Assembly: GCF_945957465.1 (NCBI RefSeq)
Contig: NZ_CAMFLC010000034.1
Coordinates: 1-41,148 of the forward strand
DNA from: an uncultured Leifsonia sp.
Lineage (GTDB): Bacteria > Actinomycetota > Actinomycetes > Actinomycetales > Microbacteriaceae
Direction: 5' to 3'
Length of the DNA stretch: 41,148 bases
Each line of letters opens with the position of its first letter. Within the stretch, counting starts at the first letter, position 1. Of this stretch, positions 6,700 to 14,588 are shown piece by piece. Under the pieces are notes generated by a model. The model was not told the origin of the DNA. It searched no databases and worked only from the letters and a program-made list of their open reading frames with translations. The translations under genes and the position numbers were made by a program.

Positions 6700-8889
6700 A
6701 TGTCTCGATCGGGTCAGCGCACGTCGGGTCAGCGCACGTCGGCTCAGCGCACGGCGACGCGCCCGCAGCAGCAGCGGCGCAACCGGCACGCCAACAACGA
6801 CGGGCTCATCCCCGTCCTCGCGCGCAAGGTGCGCGAGGTGGAGGCCAAAGCGGCGGACGGCAAGAAGCTCGGGCCGACCAACCGCACCAAGTTCCAGGTG
6901 ATCGCCTTCCTGATGCGCGAGGAGCGCGCCAGGGCGAAGGCCGACCCGGAGCTGAGCGACGCCTCCCGTGCCGAGCAGCTCAAGCGGCTGGACGGCATCG
7001 CCACGATCCTGGCGAAGACGGCGGCTCGCGACACCTCCCTCATCTCGCTGCTCGAGAGCGAGGCGCCGCCGACGGCGACCGCTCAGAAGATCCGGCGCGA
7101 CTGGCTTCTGGAGTCCGGCACCGAGCTCAGCCCCGACGACCTCATCATCACGGTCGAGCGGCCCACCGCGCCCGACAGCGTCATCCCGCCGGAGCTGGCG
7201 GAGAAGCAGGTCGTGCCCGCGTCGGTGAAGGCCCGGCAGCTGTCCAACCCCTTCCTCGCGCCCGACTTCAACCGTGCGGCCTCGACGGCCCCCGCTCCGC
7301 GCCGGCGCCTCGATTCGTGGGAGCTGCTCGGGCCGCTGTTCAAATCGTTCGAGTACGGCGCGGGGGGGCAGGCCGCGAGCATGGAGCTTCCTCCCGCACC
7401 GCTGATCGACCGCTACTCGCCTCCCGGGCTGGAGCTCATGCACCACCAGTCGCGGTTCATCGAGAGCGTGCGCCAGGGTCATCGCCGTTTCCTCCTCGCC
7501 GATGAGCCGGGTCTCGGCAAGACGGCCCAGTCCGTGCTCGCGGCGTCCGTCGCGAACGCCTACCCGCTGCTCGCGGTCGTCCCCAACGTCGTGAAGATGA
7601 ACTGGGCGCGCGAGGTCGAGCGCTGGACCCCGCACCGCAGGGCGACCGTCATCCACGGCGACGGGGAAGGGCTCGACGCCTTCGCCGACGTGGTCGTCGT
7701 GAACTACGAGGTCCTCGACCGGCACCTCTCCTGGCTGCGCACGCTCGGCTTCCAGGGAATGGTCGTCGACGAGGCGCACTTCATCAAGAACCTGCACTCG
7801 CAGCGCTCACGGCTGGTTCTCGGGCTCGCCGAGGCGATCCGCGACAAGGCGGCCGACCCGCTGCTGATCGCCCTCACGGGCACCCCCCTGATCAACGACA
7901 TCGACGACTTCAAGGCCATCTGGCAGTTCCTCGGCTGGATCGACGGCAACAAGCCGACCGCCGAACTGATGGAGGGCCTGGAGGAGACCGGGCTCACCCC
8001 GGCCGACTTCGGGTTCTACGCCGCGGCGCGCGAGGCGGTCATCGACCTCGGCATCGTCCGCCGGCGCAAGCTCGACGTCGCCGCCGACCTGCCGAGCCGT
8101 CGGGTCGTCGACCTTCCCGTCGAGCTCGACGACGATCTCGGCCGCTCGATCAAGCAGGCGGAGAAGGAGCTCGCGGCACGACTGGTCACCCGCTTCCACC
8201 GCGCTGCAGCGGCGGGCCGTCCCGAGTCCTTCGACGGCGACGACGAAGCCCACCGCAGGCACCTCATCCGCCTCGTCGCCCAGTCGGAGCTCGAGGAGTC
8301 GAAGTCGGCCAAGACCGGCGACAACGTCTTCACCATGGTCCGCAAGATCGGTCAGGCGAAAGCCGGGCTGGCGTCCGACTACACCGCGCAGCTGGCACGC
8401 TCCGTCGGCAAGGTGGTGTTCTTCGCGAAGCACATCGACGTGATGGATGCCGCCGAGGAGGCGTTCGCGGCGCGCGATCTGAAGACCATCTCGATCCGCG
8501 GCGACCAGTCGGCGCTGGCGCGGCAGAAGGAGATCGACGCGTTCAACAACGACCCGGAGGTGGCGGTCGCCGTCTGCTCGCTCACGGCCGCCGGTGTCGG
8601 CCTCAACCTCCAGGCGGCCTCCAACGTCGTGCTCGCGGAGCTCTCCTGGACGGCCGCCGAGCAGACGCAGGCGATCGACCGTGTGCACCGCATCGGCCAG
8701 GACGAGCCCGTCACGGCGTGGCGGATCATCGCCGCGCAGACGATCGACTCCAAGATCGCCGAGCTGATCGACTCCAAGCAGGGCCTTGCGGCCCGAGCGC
8801 TCGACGGGAGCGACGTCGAGCTCGGTTCGGCCGACTCCGTGCAGCTGGACGCGCTCATCCACCTGCTGGAGGACGCTCTGGGCGCCTGA
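6700..8889 (+). CDS. SNF2-family DEAD/DEAH-box helicase-like ATPase
   Basis: A 729-residue Swi2/Snf2-type ATPase. Motif I is DEPGLGKTAQS near residue 270, the DEAH box is VVDEAHFIKN near 357, motif III is LTGTPL, and motif VI is QAIDRVHRIGQ near 657. The first 40 residues are basic and low in complexity, with three SGQRT-like repeats coded by a 15-bp tandem repeat. Such proteins use ATP to translocate on double-stranded DNA and remodel DNA-protein complexes; bacterial members act with RNA polymerase or in repair. The ATG at 6700 follows GGAGGA with good spacing, which rejects the longer frame from 6556. It stands alone between small genes. Confidence 0.93.
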   Translation: MSRSGQRTSGQRTSAQRTATRPQQQRRNRHANNDGLIPVLARKVREVEAKAADGKKLGPTNRTKFQVIAFLMREERARAKADPELSDASRAEQLKRLDGIATILAKTAARDTSLISLLESEAPPTATAQKIRRDWLLESGTELSPDDLIITVERPTAPDSVIPPELAEKQVVPASVKARQLSNPFLAPDFNRAASTAPAPRRRLDSWELLGPLFKSFEYGAGGQAASMELPPAPLIDRYSPPGLELMHHQSRFIESVRQGHRRFLLADEPGLGKTAQSVLAASVANAYPLLAVVPNVVKMNWAREVERWTPHRRATVIHGDGEGLDAFADVVVVNYEVLDRHLSWLRTLGFQGMVVDEAHFIKNLHSQRSRLVLGLAEAIRDKAADPLLIALTGTPLINDIDDFKAIWQFLGWIDGNKPTAELMEGLEETGLTPADFGFYAAAREAVIDLGIVRRRKLDVAADLPSRRVVDLPVELDDDLGRSIKQAEKELAARLVTRFHRAAAAGRPESFDGDDEAHRRHLIRLVAQSELEESKSAKTGDNVFTMVRKIGQAKAGLASDYTAQLARSVGKVVFFAKHIDVMDAAEEAFAARDLKTISIRGDQSALARQKEIDAFNNDPEVAVAVCSLTAAGVGLNLQAASNVVLAELSWTAAEQTQAIDRVHRIGQDEPVTAWRIIAAQTIDSKIAELIDSKQGLAARALDGSDVELGSADSVQLDALIHLLEDALGA
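6709..6753 (+). repeat. 15-bp tandem repeat, three copies, inside the SNF2 gene
   Basis: The unit TCGGGTCAGCGCACG occurs at 6709-6723 and 6724-6738, and with one change at 6739-6753. It encodes SGQRT-SGQRT-SAQRT at the extreme N-terminus. Copy number may vary between strains without breaking the frame. Confidence 0.85.
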
Positions 8890-8968
8890 TTCCGGAGTCG
8901 GGCGCCGACACGCCGCGCGGTCGTCCGTTCTTCCGGAGAGCGGGACCGAGCCGCAGGCACCGGAATCA
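8887..8968. other. Convergent intergenic stretch with a 9-bp inverted repeat
   Basis: TGATTCCGG at 8887-8895, which includes the helicase stop codon, is the exact inverse complement of CCGGAATCA at 8960-8968. A small inner hairpin (GTCGG-gcg-CCGAC) is at 8897-8909. It may terminate transcription between the two convergent genes, but there is no T-run and the loop is long. Confidence 0.3.
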
Positions 8969-9006
8969 CGGTCTGTGGGGCCCTGATCCGGGAGAAGTCT
9001 CCGCAG

Positions 9007-9189
9007 TTACGCGATCTCGGCGTCGTCGGGGTCGAGCGGCACAGGCCGCTCGTCGTCCGGCACGATGCGGTCGTCGTCCTCGTCGTCGACGGGGAGGTCG
9101 TCCGGGTCGTGGATGACGGCCTCCGGCTCGTAGTCGCCCTCCTGCGCCTCGACGAAGTCGTCGTCCGGGGTGCGCTCGGTGTCGCTCAT
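9007..9189 (-). CDS. Very acidic small protein, function unknown
   Basis: A 60-residue protein with 26 Asp/Glu and only three Arg/Lys, giving a net charge near -23. It has runs such as DDEDDDRIVPDDE, no Cys and no hydrophobic core, so it is probably disordered. The ATG at 9189 has TACCCT 6 nt upstream on the minus strand (9196-9201), the leaderless pattern seen for other real genes here, which supports it as a genuine gene although short. It is divergent from the CYTH gene. It could be an electrostatic decoy or nucleic-acid mimic, but nothing in the sequence proves this. Confidence 0.7.
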   Translation of the reverse strand: MSDTERTPDDDFVEAQEGDYEPEAVIHDPDDLPVDDEDDDRIVPDDERPVPLDPDDAEIA

Positions 9190-9190
9190 G

Positions 9191-9231
9191 GCACGAGGGT
9201 ACCGCGCACGCCGTGGTTGCACGAGGGTGCA
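9191..9231. repeat. Direct repeat and palindrome in a divergent promoter region
   Basis: GCACGAGGGT occurs at 9191-9200 and again at 9219-9228, and TGCAC-gagg-GTGCA at 9218-9231 is a palindrome. The stretch separates the acidic-protein and CYTH genes and could be an operator; support is weak. Confidence 0.3.
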
Positions 9232-9279
9232 CGCGTGCGGAGCCGGCCGCGCTGATTTCGCTCCACGGCAGAAGTGGAC

Positions 9280-9285
9280 TAGACA
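9280..9285 (+). promoter_or_regulatory. -10 hexamer of the CYTH gene, leaderless
   Basis: TAGACA lies 6 nt before the ATG at 9292. Confidence 0.45.
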
Positions 9286-9291
9286 GGGGAC

Positions 9292-9912
9292 ATGGCGAAG
9301 CACCGTTCCCAGCTCGAGATCGAGCGCAAGTACGACGTGGACGCCGACCTCCGCATCCCCCCTCTCATCGGCGTCGGGGCGGTTGCCGTCGAGCGCGAGC
9401 CGCACACGGCGGAGCTCGTCGCCACGTACTACGACACCGAGGAGCTGCGGCTCGCCCGGCAGCGGATCGCCGTGCGCGCGCGCCGGGGCGGCGGCGACGA
9501 AGGCTGGCACGTCAAGCTTCCACCGGGGGAGGAAGGCCGCACGGAGCTGCACTGGCCGCTCGGGGACGGCGCACAGCCGCCCGCGGAGCTGCTGGAGGTC
9601 ATCCGCGAGGAGCTGGGCGACGACCGACTGGTCCCGGTCGCCCGCGTGACCAACCGGCGCGACACCACCGTGCTCACCGACGCGGCCGGCTTCGAACTGG
9701 CCGAGCTGTGCGACGACCACGTCCACAGCGAGAACCTGCGCACCGGAGCGCGCGACGCCTGGCGCGAGTGGGAGGTCGAGCTGCTGAGCGGCGCCCCGGA
9801 CTCGCGGGAACGCCGCACCGCGCTCCTCGACGGTATCGAGGCGGAACTGCTGACGGCCGGCGCCCGGCCGTCGGCCAGCGGCTCCAAGCTGCAGCGCGCG
9901 CTGGGGCTCTGA
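9292..9912 (+). CDS. CYTH-domain protein, triphosphatase type
   Basis: A 206-residue CYTH (triphosphate tunnel metalloenzyme) protein. The hallmark ExExK motif is E9-I-E11-R-K13, at the N-terminus as expected. It is followed by ATYYDTEELRLARQRIAVRARRG, shown here only as the family's strand pattern (YYDT, then L-x-x-x-x-x-x-x-R-x-R), and by HVKLPPGEEGRTE. Family members hydrolyse inorganic or organic triphosphates with a divalent metal; others make cAMP. There is no CHAD domain, so this is the short form. The last residues ASGSKLQRAL match the usual conserved SK motif. Exact substrate unknown. Confidence 0.88.
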   Translation: MAKHRSQLEIERKYDVDADLRIPPLIGVGAVAVEREPHTAELVATYYDTEELRLARQRIAVRARRGGGDEGWHVKLPPGEEGRTELHWPLGDGAQPPAELLEVIREELGDDRLVPVARVTNRRDTTVLTDAAGFELAELCDDHVHSENLRTGARDAWREWEVELLSGAPDSRERRTALLDGIEAELLTAGARPSASGSKLQRALGL

Positions 9913-9933
9913 CGGCCACGGCCGACGCGGATT

Positions 9934-9962
9934 TTGGTGCTCCGGTATGCGTCGGGCATGAT
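9934..9962 (+). promoter_or_regulatory. Sigma-70-type promoter of pfkA
   Basis: TTGGTG at 9934-9939 and CATGAT at 9957-9962 are spaced by 17 bp, giving a leader of roughly 85 nt before the pfkA ATG at 10053. No regulator site is evident in the leader. Confidence 0.5.
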
Positions 9963-10052
9963 GCTCAGGGGTGCAATGCAGCACAGGGGCGTCAAACACG
10001 AGCAGACGGCGCGCACTGACAGGCACAGCAGCGCACCGAGGAACGGAGCAGC

Positions 10053-11081
10053 ATGAAGATCGGCATCCTCACGAGCGGTGGCGACTGTCCTGGACTGAAC
10101 GCGGTCATCCGCGGGGCCGTCCTCAAGGGCGACCGCGTGTACGGCTCCGAGTTCGCCGGCTTCCGCTACGGCTGGCGCGGCGTCGTCGAGGGCGACATCA
10201 TGCCGCTCGACCGGCACAGCGTCCGCGGCCTCTCACGCCAGGGCGGCACGATCCTCGGCTCCAGCCGCACCAACCCGTTCGAGGGCGACAAGGGCGGCCC
10301 CGAGAACATCCAGCGGATGATGGACGAGAACGGCATCGACGCGATCATCGCGATCGGCGGCGAGGGCACCCTCACGGCCGCCCGCCGGCTCACCGACGCC
10401 GGCCTCCGCATCGTCGGCGTGCCCAAGACGATCGACAACGACCTCGCGGCGACGGACTACTCGTTCGGGTTCGACACGGCCGTCGAGATCGCGACCGAGG
10501 CCATCGACCGGCTCCGCACGACGGCCGAGTCGCACCAGCGCTGCATGGTCGTGGAGGTCATGGGTCGTCACGTCGGCTGGATCGCCCTGCACTCGGGCAT
10601 GGCCGGCGGGGCGCACGCCATCCTCATCCCGGAGCAGCCGCAGTCCATCGAGCAGATCTGCGAGTGGGTCGAATCGGTACGCGACCGCGGCCGTGCACCG
10701 GTCATCGTCGTCTCCGAGGGATTCCACCTCGACACCATGGAGGAGGCGCACTCGCACAAAGGCCTCGACGCGTTCAACCGTCCGCGCCTCGGCGGGATCG
10801 GCGAGATGCTGGCGCCCATGATCGAGGAGCGCACCGGAATCGAGTCGCGCGCCTCGGTGCTCGGCCACATGCAGCGCGGCGGAGTCCCGAGCGCTTACGA
10901 CCGCGTGCTCGCCACGCGTCTCGGAATGGCGGCTGTCGACGCCGCCTACGAAGGCCGGTGGGGCTCGATGGTGTCGCTGCGCGGGACCGACGTGGTCAAC
11001 GTGTCGATCGCCGACGCGACCGGCGGCCTGAAGACGGTTCCGCCGGCGCGCTACGAAGAGGCCGCCCTCCTCTTCGGCTGA
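10053..11081 (+). CDS. pfkA: 6-phosphofructokinase
   Basis: A 342-residue PfkA-family enzyme that phosphorylates fructose 6-phosphate in glycolysis. MKIGILTSGGDCPGLNAVIRG is the classic N-terminus, IGGEGTLTAA the phosphoryl-donor loop, PKTIDNDL the catalytic-Asp loop, and VEVMGRHVGWIA the sugar-phosphate site. The donor loop has Gly where pyrophosphate-dependent enzymes carry Asp, which favours ATP. The Lys in PKTIDND, where E. coli has Gly, is the mix typical of actinobacterial group III enzymes. The ATG at 10053 follows a weak AGGAACGGAG. A small kinase gene begins 2 bp after the stop, so the two are almost certainly cotranscribed. Confidence 0.95.
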   Translation: MKIGILTSGGDCPGLNAVIRGAVLKGDRVYGSEFAGFRYGWRGVVEGDIMPLDRHSVRGLSRQGGTILGSSRTNPFEGDKGGPENIQRMMDENGIDAIIAIGGEGTLTAARRLTDAGLRIVGVPKTIDNDLAATDYSFGFDTAVEIATEAIDRLRTTAESHQRCMVVEVMGRHVGWIALHSGMAGGAHAILIPEQPQSIEQICEWVESVRDRGRAPVIVVSEGFHLDTMEEAHSHKGLDAFNRPRLGGIGEMLAPMIEERTGIESRASVLGHMQRGGVPSAYDRVLATRLGMAAVDAAYEGRWGSMVSLRGTDVVNVSIADATGGLKTVPPARYEEAALLFG

Positions 11082-11083
11082 TC

Positions 11084-11638
11084 GTGCCGGCGCGCCTCGT
11101 CCTCGTCAACGGCGCCCCGGGATCGGGGAAGTCGACCGTGGCGCGCGCACTGGCCGAGCGCGCGTCCGTCGGCGGAGCGGAGGCCCTGGCGCTGGCCCTC
11201 GACGTCGATCAGCTGAAGCACGCGCTCGGCGGCTGGGAGAACGACCCGACGGCGTCCGGTCTGCACGCGCGCCGGCTGGCGCTCGCCCTCGCGGCCGAGC
11301 AGCTGCGTTCCGGTCGCGATGTCTTCGTCGGCCAGTACCTCGCGCGGCCCGAGTTCGTCGAGGCCCTGGATGCGCTCGCGCAGCGCTGCGCGGCCTCGTT
11401 CCACGAGTATGTCCTCGTCGTCGACGCCGAACGGCTGGCGGCGCGGCTGCGCTCGCGTGCCCTCCGCCCGACGCGGGCCGAGCACGACGTGAACAACCGG
11501 CTCGTCGGTCCCGCCGACGTTCCCGAGCTGATCCGGTCGCTGGAGCCCCTGCTGGCCGTGCGACCGCGGACCGTCCGCATCGATGCGAACGGGGCGCTCG
11601 AGGAGACGGTGGCCGCGATCGACGCGACGCTGCGATGA
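11084..11638 (+). CDS. P-loop kinase / AAA-family ATPase, small
   Basis: A 184-residue nucleoside-kinase-like P-loop protein. LVLVNGAPGSGKSTVARALA is a clear Walker A, and DVDQLKHALGGW follows as the next strand and substrate segment. FHEYVLVVDAERLAARLRSR matches the later strand and lid of small-molecule phosphotransferases of the chloramphenicol-phosphotransferase or gluconate-kinase style. The GTG at 11084 lies 2 bp after the pfkA stop, so it is translated as part of that operon. The substrate is not deducible. Confidence 0.82.
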   Translation: MPARLVLVNGAPGSGKSTVARALAERASVGGAEALALALDVDQLKHALGGWENDPTASGLHARRLALALAAEQLRSGRDVFVGQYLARPEFVEALDALAQRCAASFHEYVLVVDAERLAARLRSRALRPTRAEHDVNNRLVGPADVPELIRSLEPLLAVRPRTVRIDANGALEETVAAIDATLR

Positions 11639-11708
11639 GACGCCGTGCCCGGGTCCCGTCGGCGGCGGGAGAGGTCTAGGCTCCTCCTACGAGACGAAGG
11701 AGCGGCCC

Positions 11709-12635
11709 GTGCCCAGATTCATCCAGCTCGAGGAGTTCGGGTCCCGGGACTTCCTCCACCTCGTGGAGCGGGAGCGGCCGTGGCCGGGGCCCGGCCAGGT
11801 GCTCGTGCGTGTGCTCGCCGCCGGGTTGAACCCGATGGACTGCAAGGCGTATCGCAGCGAACAGGCCGCCGCTCGCATGGGCGTCACCCTGCCGAGCGGG
11901 ATGGGCCAGGACTTCGCCGGGTTCGTGGAGGAGGTGGGCGACGGCGTGGTGCGATTCCACGCCGGTCAGGCCGTGCTCGGCACCGCTCCCTTCGCCGCGA
12001 TCGCCGACTTCGTGGTCGTTCCGGAGGACGGCCAGGTCGTCGAGAAGCCCGACGCGCTCACCTTCGAAGTCGCCGGCTCGCTCGGAGTGGTCGGCCGCAC
12101 CGCGATGGCGAGCGAAGCCTCCCTCGATCTGTCCGAGCAGGACACCGTCCTCGTGAGCGCGGCGGCCGGCGGTGTCGGCGTGCTCGCGGCGCAACTCGCC
12201 GTCCGCAGCGGCGCGACGGTCATCGGCACGGCGAGCGAGGAGAACCACGAGTTCCTGGAGACGCTCGGGATCACGCCGGTCGCCTACGGCCCGGGCCTGG
12301 CAGGGCGCGTCAGGGAGGTCCTGGACGACGGCGCCCGGGTGACAGCGGTCCTCGACAATCACGGATCCGACACGATCGACGTCGCACTGGAACTGGGCGT
12401 CCCTCCCGAGCGGATCAACACGATCGCGGCGTTCGGCCCGGACGCCCGCGGCGCCCGCACGGTCGGCGGCCGTGCGGCGGGCAACGCGGAGCTCGCCGAG
12501 CTGGCGGACCTCCTGGCGCGCAACGAGCTCATGCTGCCCATCGACTCGATCTTCCCGATCGAGCGGACCGCCGAAGCCTACGGAAAGCTGGAAGCGGGCC
12601 ACGTGCGCGGCAAGATCGTGATCGTGACCGACTGA
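11709..12635 (+). CDS. NADP-dependent quinone oxidoreductase-like MDR protein
   Basis: A 308-residue medium-chain dehydrogenase/reductase of the zinc-free quinone oxidoreductase type. The N-terminal GroES-like domain has LVRVLAAGLNPMDCKA and MGQDFAGFVEEVGDGV. The Rossmann part has VLVSAAAGGVGVLAAQLAV (the AAxGGVG nucleotide loop) and ends HVRGKIVIVTD. No structural- or catalytic-zinc cysteines are seen. Members reduce quinones or enones with NADPH in the cytosol. The GTG at 11709 is preceded by AAGGAG at 11697-11702; the longer frame upstream is rejected because it overlaps the kinase gene. A TAGGCT hexamer at 11677-11682 is a plausible -10. Confidence 0.9.
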   Translation: MPRFIQLEEFGSRDFLHLVERERPWPGPGQVLVRVLAAGLNPMDCKAYRSEQAAARMGVTLPSGMGQDFAGFVEEVGDGVVRFHAGQAVLGTAPFAAIADFVVVPEDGQVVEKPDALTFEVAGSLGVVGRTAMASEASLDLSEQDTVLVSAAAGGVGVLAAQLAVRSGATVIGTASEENHEFLETLGITPVAYGPGLAGRVREVLDDGARVTAVLDNHGSDTIDVALELGVPPERINTIAAFGPDARGARTVGGRAAGNAELAELADLLARNELMLPIDSIFPIERTAEAYGKLEAGHVRGKIVIVTD

Positions 12636-12731
12636 GGCGGAAGCCGTCGAACGAACGTAAGGTGAATGCGGGGGCCGCGTGCCGCGATCGGATCTCGGCG
12701 CGCGGGCGGGAGAAGGCCGAGAGGAGCGACC

Positions 12732-13139
12732 ATGATCGATGAGGACATCGCGCGCCTGCTGCGCGCTGCCGGGTTGCGCTGGCAGCCGGCGTCGGGCGAC
12801 ACCTTCGCCATCGACCGGCCCGGGATGGCGGGCGAGCGGTTCACCGTCAGCGAGATGACCATCGAGCCGCATCACTTCGACACCGGCACGATCCTCGGGT
12901 TCAACGGGACCACCGAGTGGGCCCTCGACTCTCTCGCGGTGGAGGACGCCCTGTGGATCCCGCGGGAGGACCAGTTGCGCGAACTGCTGGGCGGCTCGTT
13001 CCGGCACCTCGCCCGCACCCCGGACGGCTACCGGGTGACGCTGGAGATCGACGGCGCCGAACGGTTCTTCGAGGAGGAGGACGCGGCGACCGCGTACGCG
13101 CAGGCACTGCTGTCGCTCATCGCGGCAGCCGTGGCGTAG
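12732..13139 (+). CDS. Conserved small protein of unknown function
   Basis: A 135-residue soluble protein, with no signal peptide or membrane segment. Recognisable segments are AGLRWQPASGDTFAI, HHFDTGTILGFNGTTEWALD and ALWIPREDQLRELLGGSF. I recall relatives in many actinobacterial genomes carrying a pilus-assembly CpaE label, but nothing here (no P-loop, no receiver domain) supports that name. The ATG at 12732 has GAGAGGAGCG just upstream, a good ribosome-binding site. TAAGGT at 12658-12663 is a possible -10. It converges with the next gene across 3 bp. Confidence 0.72.
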   Translation: MIDEDIARLLRAAGLRWQPASGDTFAIDRPGMAGERFTVSEMTIEPHHFDTGTILGFNGTTEWALDSLAVEDALWIPREDQLRELLGGSFRHLARTPDGYRVTLEIDGAERFFEEEDAATAYAQALLSLIAAAVA

Positions 13140-13142
13140 CCG

Positions 13143-14507
13143 CTACGGCCCGGGAGCCGGCTCTCGTCCCGCGAGCACCGATCCGTCGAGGTCGGCGGCG
13201 CGCCGGACGCCGGCGAGGCCCAGCGTGATGTCGAGCTCGGCCATGACATTGCGAAGCAGTTCGCGCACGCCCCGCTCGCCGGCGACGGCGAGAGCGTAGG
13301 CGTACGGTCTCCCGATCGCCACGGATCGCGCACCGAGTGCGAGCGCGATCACGGCGTCGGCGCCGCCGCGGATGCCGCTGTCGAACAGCACCGGCATCCG
13401 GCCTGCGACCGCTTCGACCACGCCGGGCAGGGCGTCGAGCGCGGCGACCTCTCCGTCGATCTGGCGACCGCCGTGCGTCGACACCTGCACGGCGTCGACT
13501 CCCGCATCGACGGCCCGCCGGGCGTCGTCCGGGTGCAGGACGCCTTTCAGCACGATCGGGAGCCGGGTGCGCGCTCGGAGGAACGCGAGGTCGTCCCAGC
13601 CGAGCGACGGATCGGCGAAGACGTCGAGGAAGGTCTCGACCGCTGCCAGGGGCTCTCCGGATCGCAGCCCCTTCCGCAGGGCGCCGGGATGGCGCCGCAC
13701 GATGCCGGCGAACGAGGCGATCGCCGCGGGTGTGATCGGCGTGCGCTCGCGGGGGACGGAGCTCGCCATCCGCTCGCGGACCAGCTCGCGGAAGACGGGG
13801 TCGCTGGTGTACTGGGCGATGCCCCGTCCGCGGCTGAACGGCAGGTAGCCGAGATCGAGGTCGCGCGGCCGCCAGCCGAGGACATGCGTGTCGAGGGTCA
13901 CGACGATGGCCTCGCACCCGCACGCCTCCGCCCGGGCGACGAGGCTCGCGACGAGGTCGCGCGACGAGCTCCAGTACAGCTGGTACCACCGCGGCGCGCC
14001 GGGACGGGTGGCGTCCATCGCGGCGGCGACGGCCTCCATCGGCGCGGAGGCTTGCGTGGAGATCGTGAAGGGGATGCCGAGCGCGGCGGCGGCCCGCGCG
14101 GCGGCGATGTCGCCTCCGCGCCGGGCCAGCTCCAGCACTCCGATCGGCGCCAGGAGCACCGGGGCGGGCACCGTGCGGCCGAACAGGTCGACCGTCAGGT
14201 CGCGCTCGGCGACGTCGCGCAACACGCGCGGGACGATGCGATGCCGGCCGAAGGCCGCCGTGTCGGCGGCGTCGGTGCGCTCGAGCCCGGCAGAGCCGGC
14301 GATGTACGCGAAGGCGGTGCGGGACAGGCGGCGGCGTGCCGCGCGCTCGAGTGCGGGGAACGCGACCGGGACGGCGGGACGCCGGCCGATCACGCCCGCA
14401 CGGTACACCGCGCTCTGCGCGGCGCGACCGATGCTCGTGCCGAGTGCGGCGGCCCCCGTGGAGATCGTCGTCGTTGTCGTCGTGGTCGTGCCTTCGTCGG
14501 CCGTCAT
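13143..14507 (-). CDS. FMN-dependent alpha-hydroxy-acid dehydrogenase, lactate 2-monooxygenase/oxidase type
   Basis: A 454-residue TIM-barrel flavoenzyme. APRWYQLYWSSSRDL carries the FMN/substrate Tyr, IVVTLDTHVLGWRPRDLDLG the next strand, IVLKGVLHPDDA the catalytic Lys, and VSTHGGRQIDG the catalytic His-Gly-Gly-Arg. LFDSGIRGGADAVIALALG binds the FMN phosphate. The usual SNHGGR is STHGGR. The inserted loop with GIAQYTSDPVFREL is like lactate 2-monooxygenase, which oxidises L-lactate to acetate and CO2; plain lactate oxidase is the alternative. The N-terminus carries eight threonines in a row before ISTGAAALG. The ATG at 14507 has GAGAAT 6 nt upstream. The neighbouring LysR-like gene lies upstream on the same strand. 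Confidence 0.87.
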   Translation of the reverse strand: MTADEGTTTTTTTTISTGAAALGTSIGRAAQSAVYRAGVIGRRPAVPVAFPALERAARRRLSRTAFAYIAGSAGLERTDAADTAAFGRHRIVPRVLRDVAERDLTVDLFGRTVPAPVLLAPIGVLELARRGGDIAAARAAAALGIPFTISTQASAPMEAVAAAMDATRPGAPRWYQLYWSSSRDLVASLVARAEACGCEAIVVTLDTHVLGWRPRDLDLGYLPFSRGRGIAQYTSDPVFRELVRERMASSVPRERTPITPAAIASFAGIVRRHPGALRKGLRSGEPLAAVETFLDVFADPSLGWDDLAFLRARTRLPIVLKGVLHPDDARRAVDAGVDAVQVSTHGGRQIDGEVAALDALPGVVEAVAGRMPVLFDSGIRGGADAVIALALGARSVAIGRPYAYALAVAGERGVRELLRNVMAELDITLGLAGVRRAADLDGSVLAGREPAPGP

Positions 14508-14513
14508 GCAGCC

Positions 14514-14519
14514 ATTCTC
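14514..14519 (-). promoter_or_regulatory. -10 hexamer of the FMN enzyme gene, leaderless
   Basis: Minus-strand GAGAAT ends 6 nt before the ATG at 14507. Confidence 0.5.
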
Positions 14520-14529
14520 GTCAACGAAC

Positions 14530-14577
14530 CGGCAGGACGGGCAGTGCGACGTCGCCGGCAGGCGGCGTGTCCTGCCG
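14530..14577. terminator. Inverted repeat between the LysR-like and FMN enzyme genes
   Basis: CGGCAGGAC (14530-14538) and GTCCTGCCG (14569-14577) are exact inverse complements with a 30-nt GC-rich loop. It starts 12 bp past the LysR-like stop and could end that transcript. No T-run follows. Confidence 0.4.
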
Positions 14578-14588
14578 CGGCGCCGTCC

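Noticed and set aside
12732-13139. CpaE-type pilus assembly protein
   Set aside because: Too short, without a P-loop ATPase or receiver domain, and no pilus genes are near.
14461-14500. Triplet-repeat tract (GTC/GTT) as a non-coding microsatellite
   Set aside because: It lies in the 5' end of the FMN enzyme frame and codes the Thr run after a start with a good -10.
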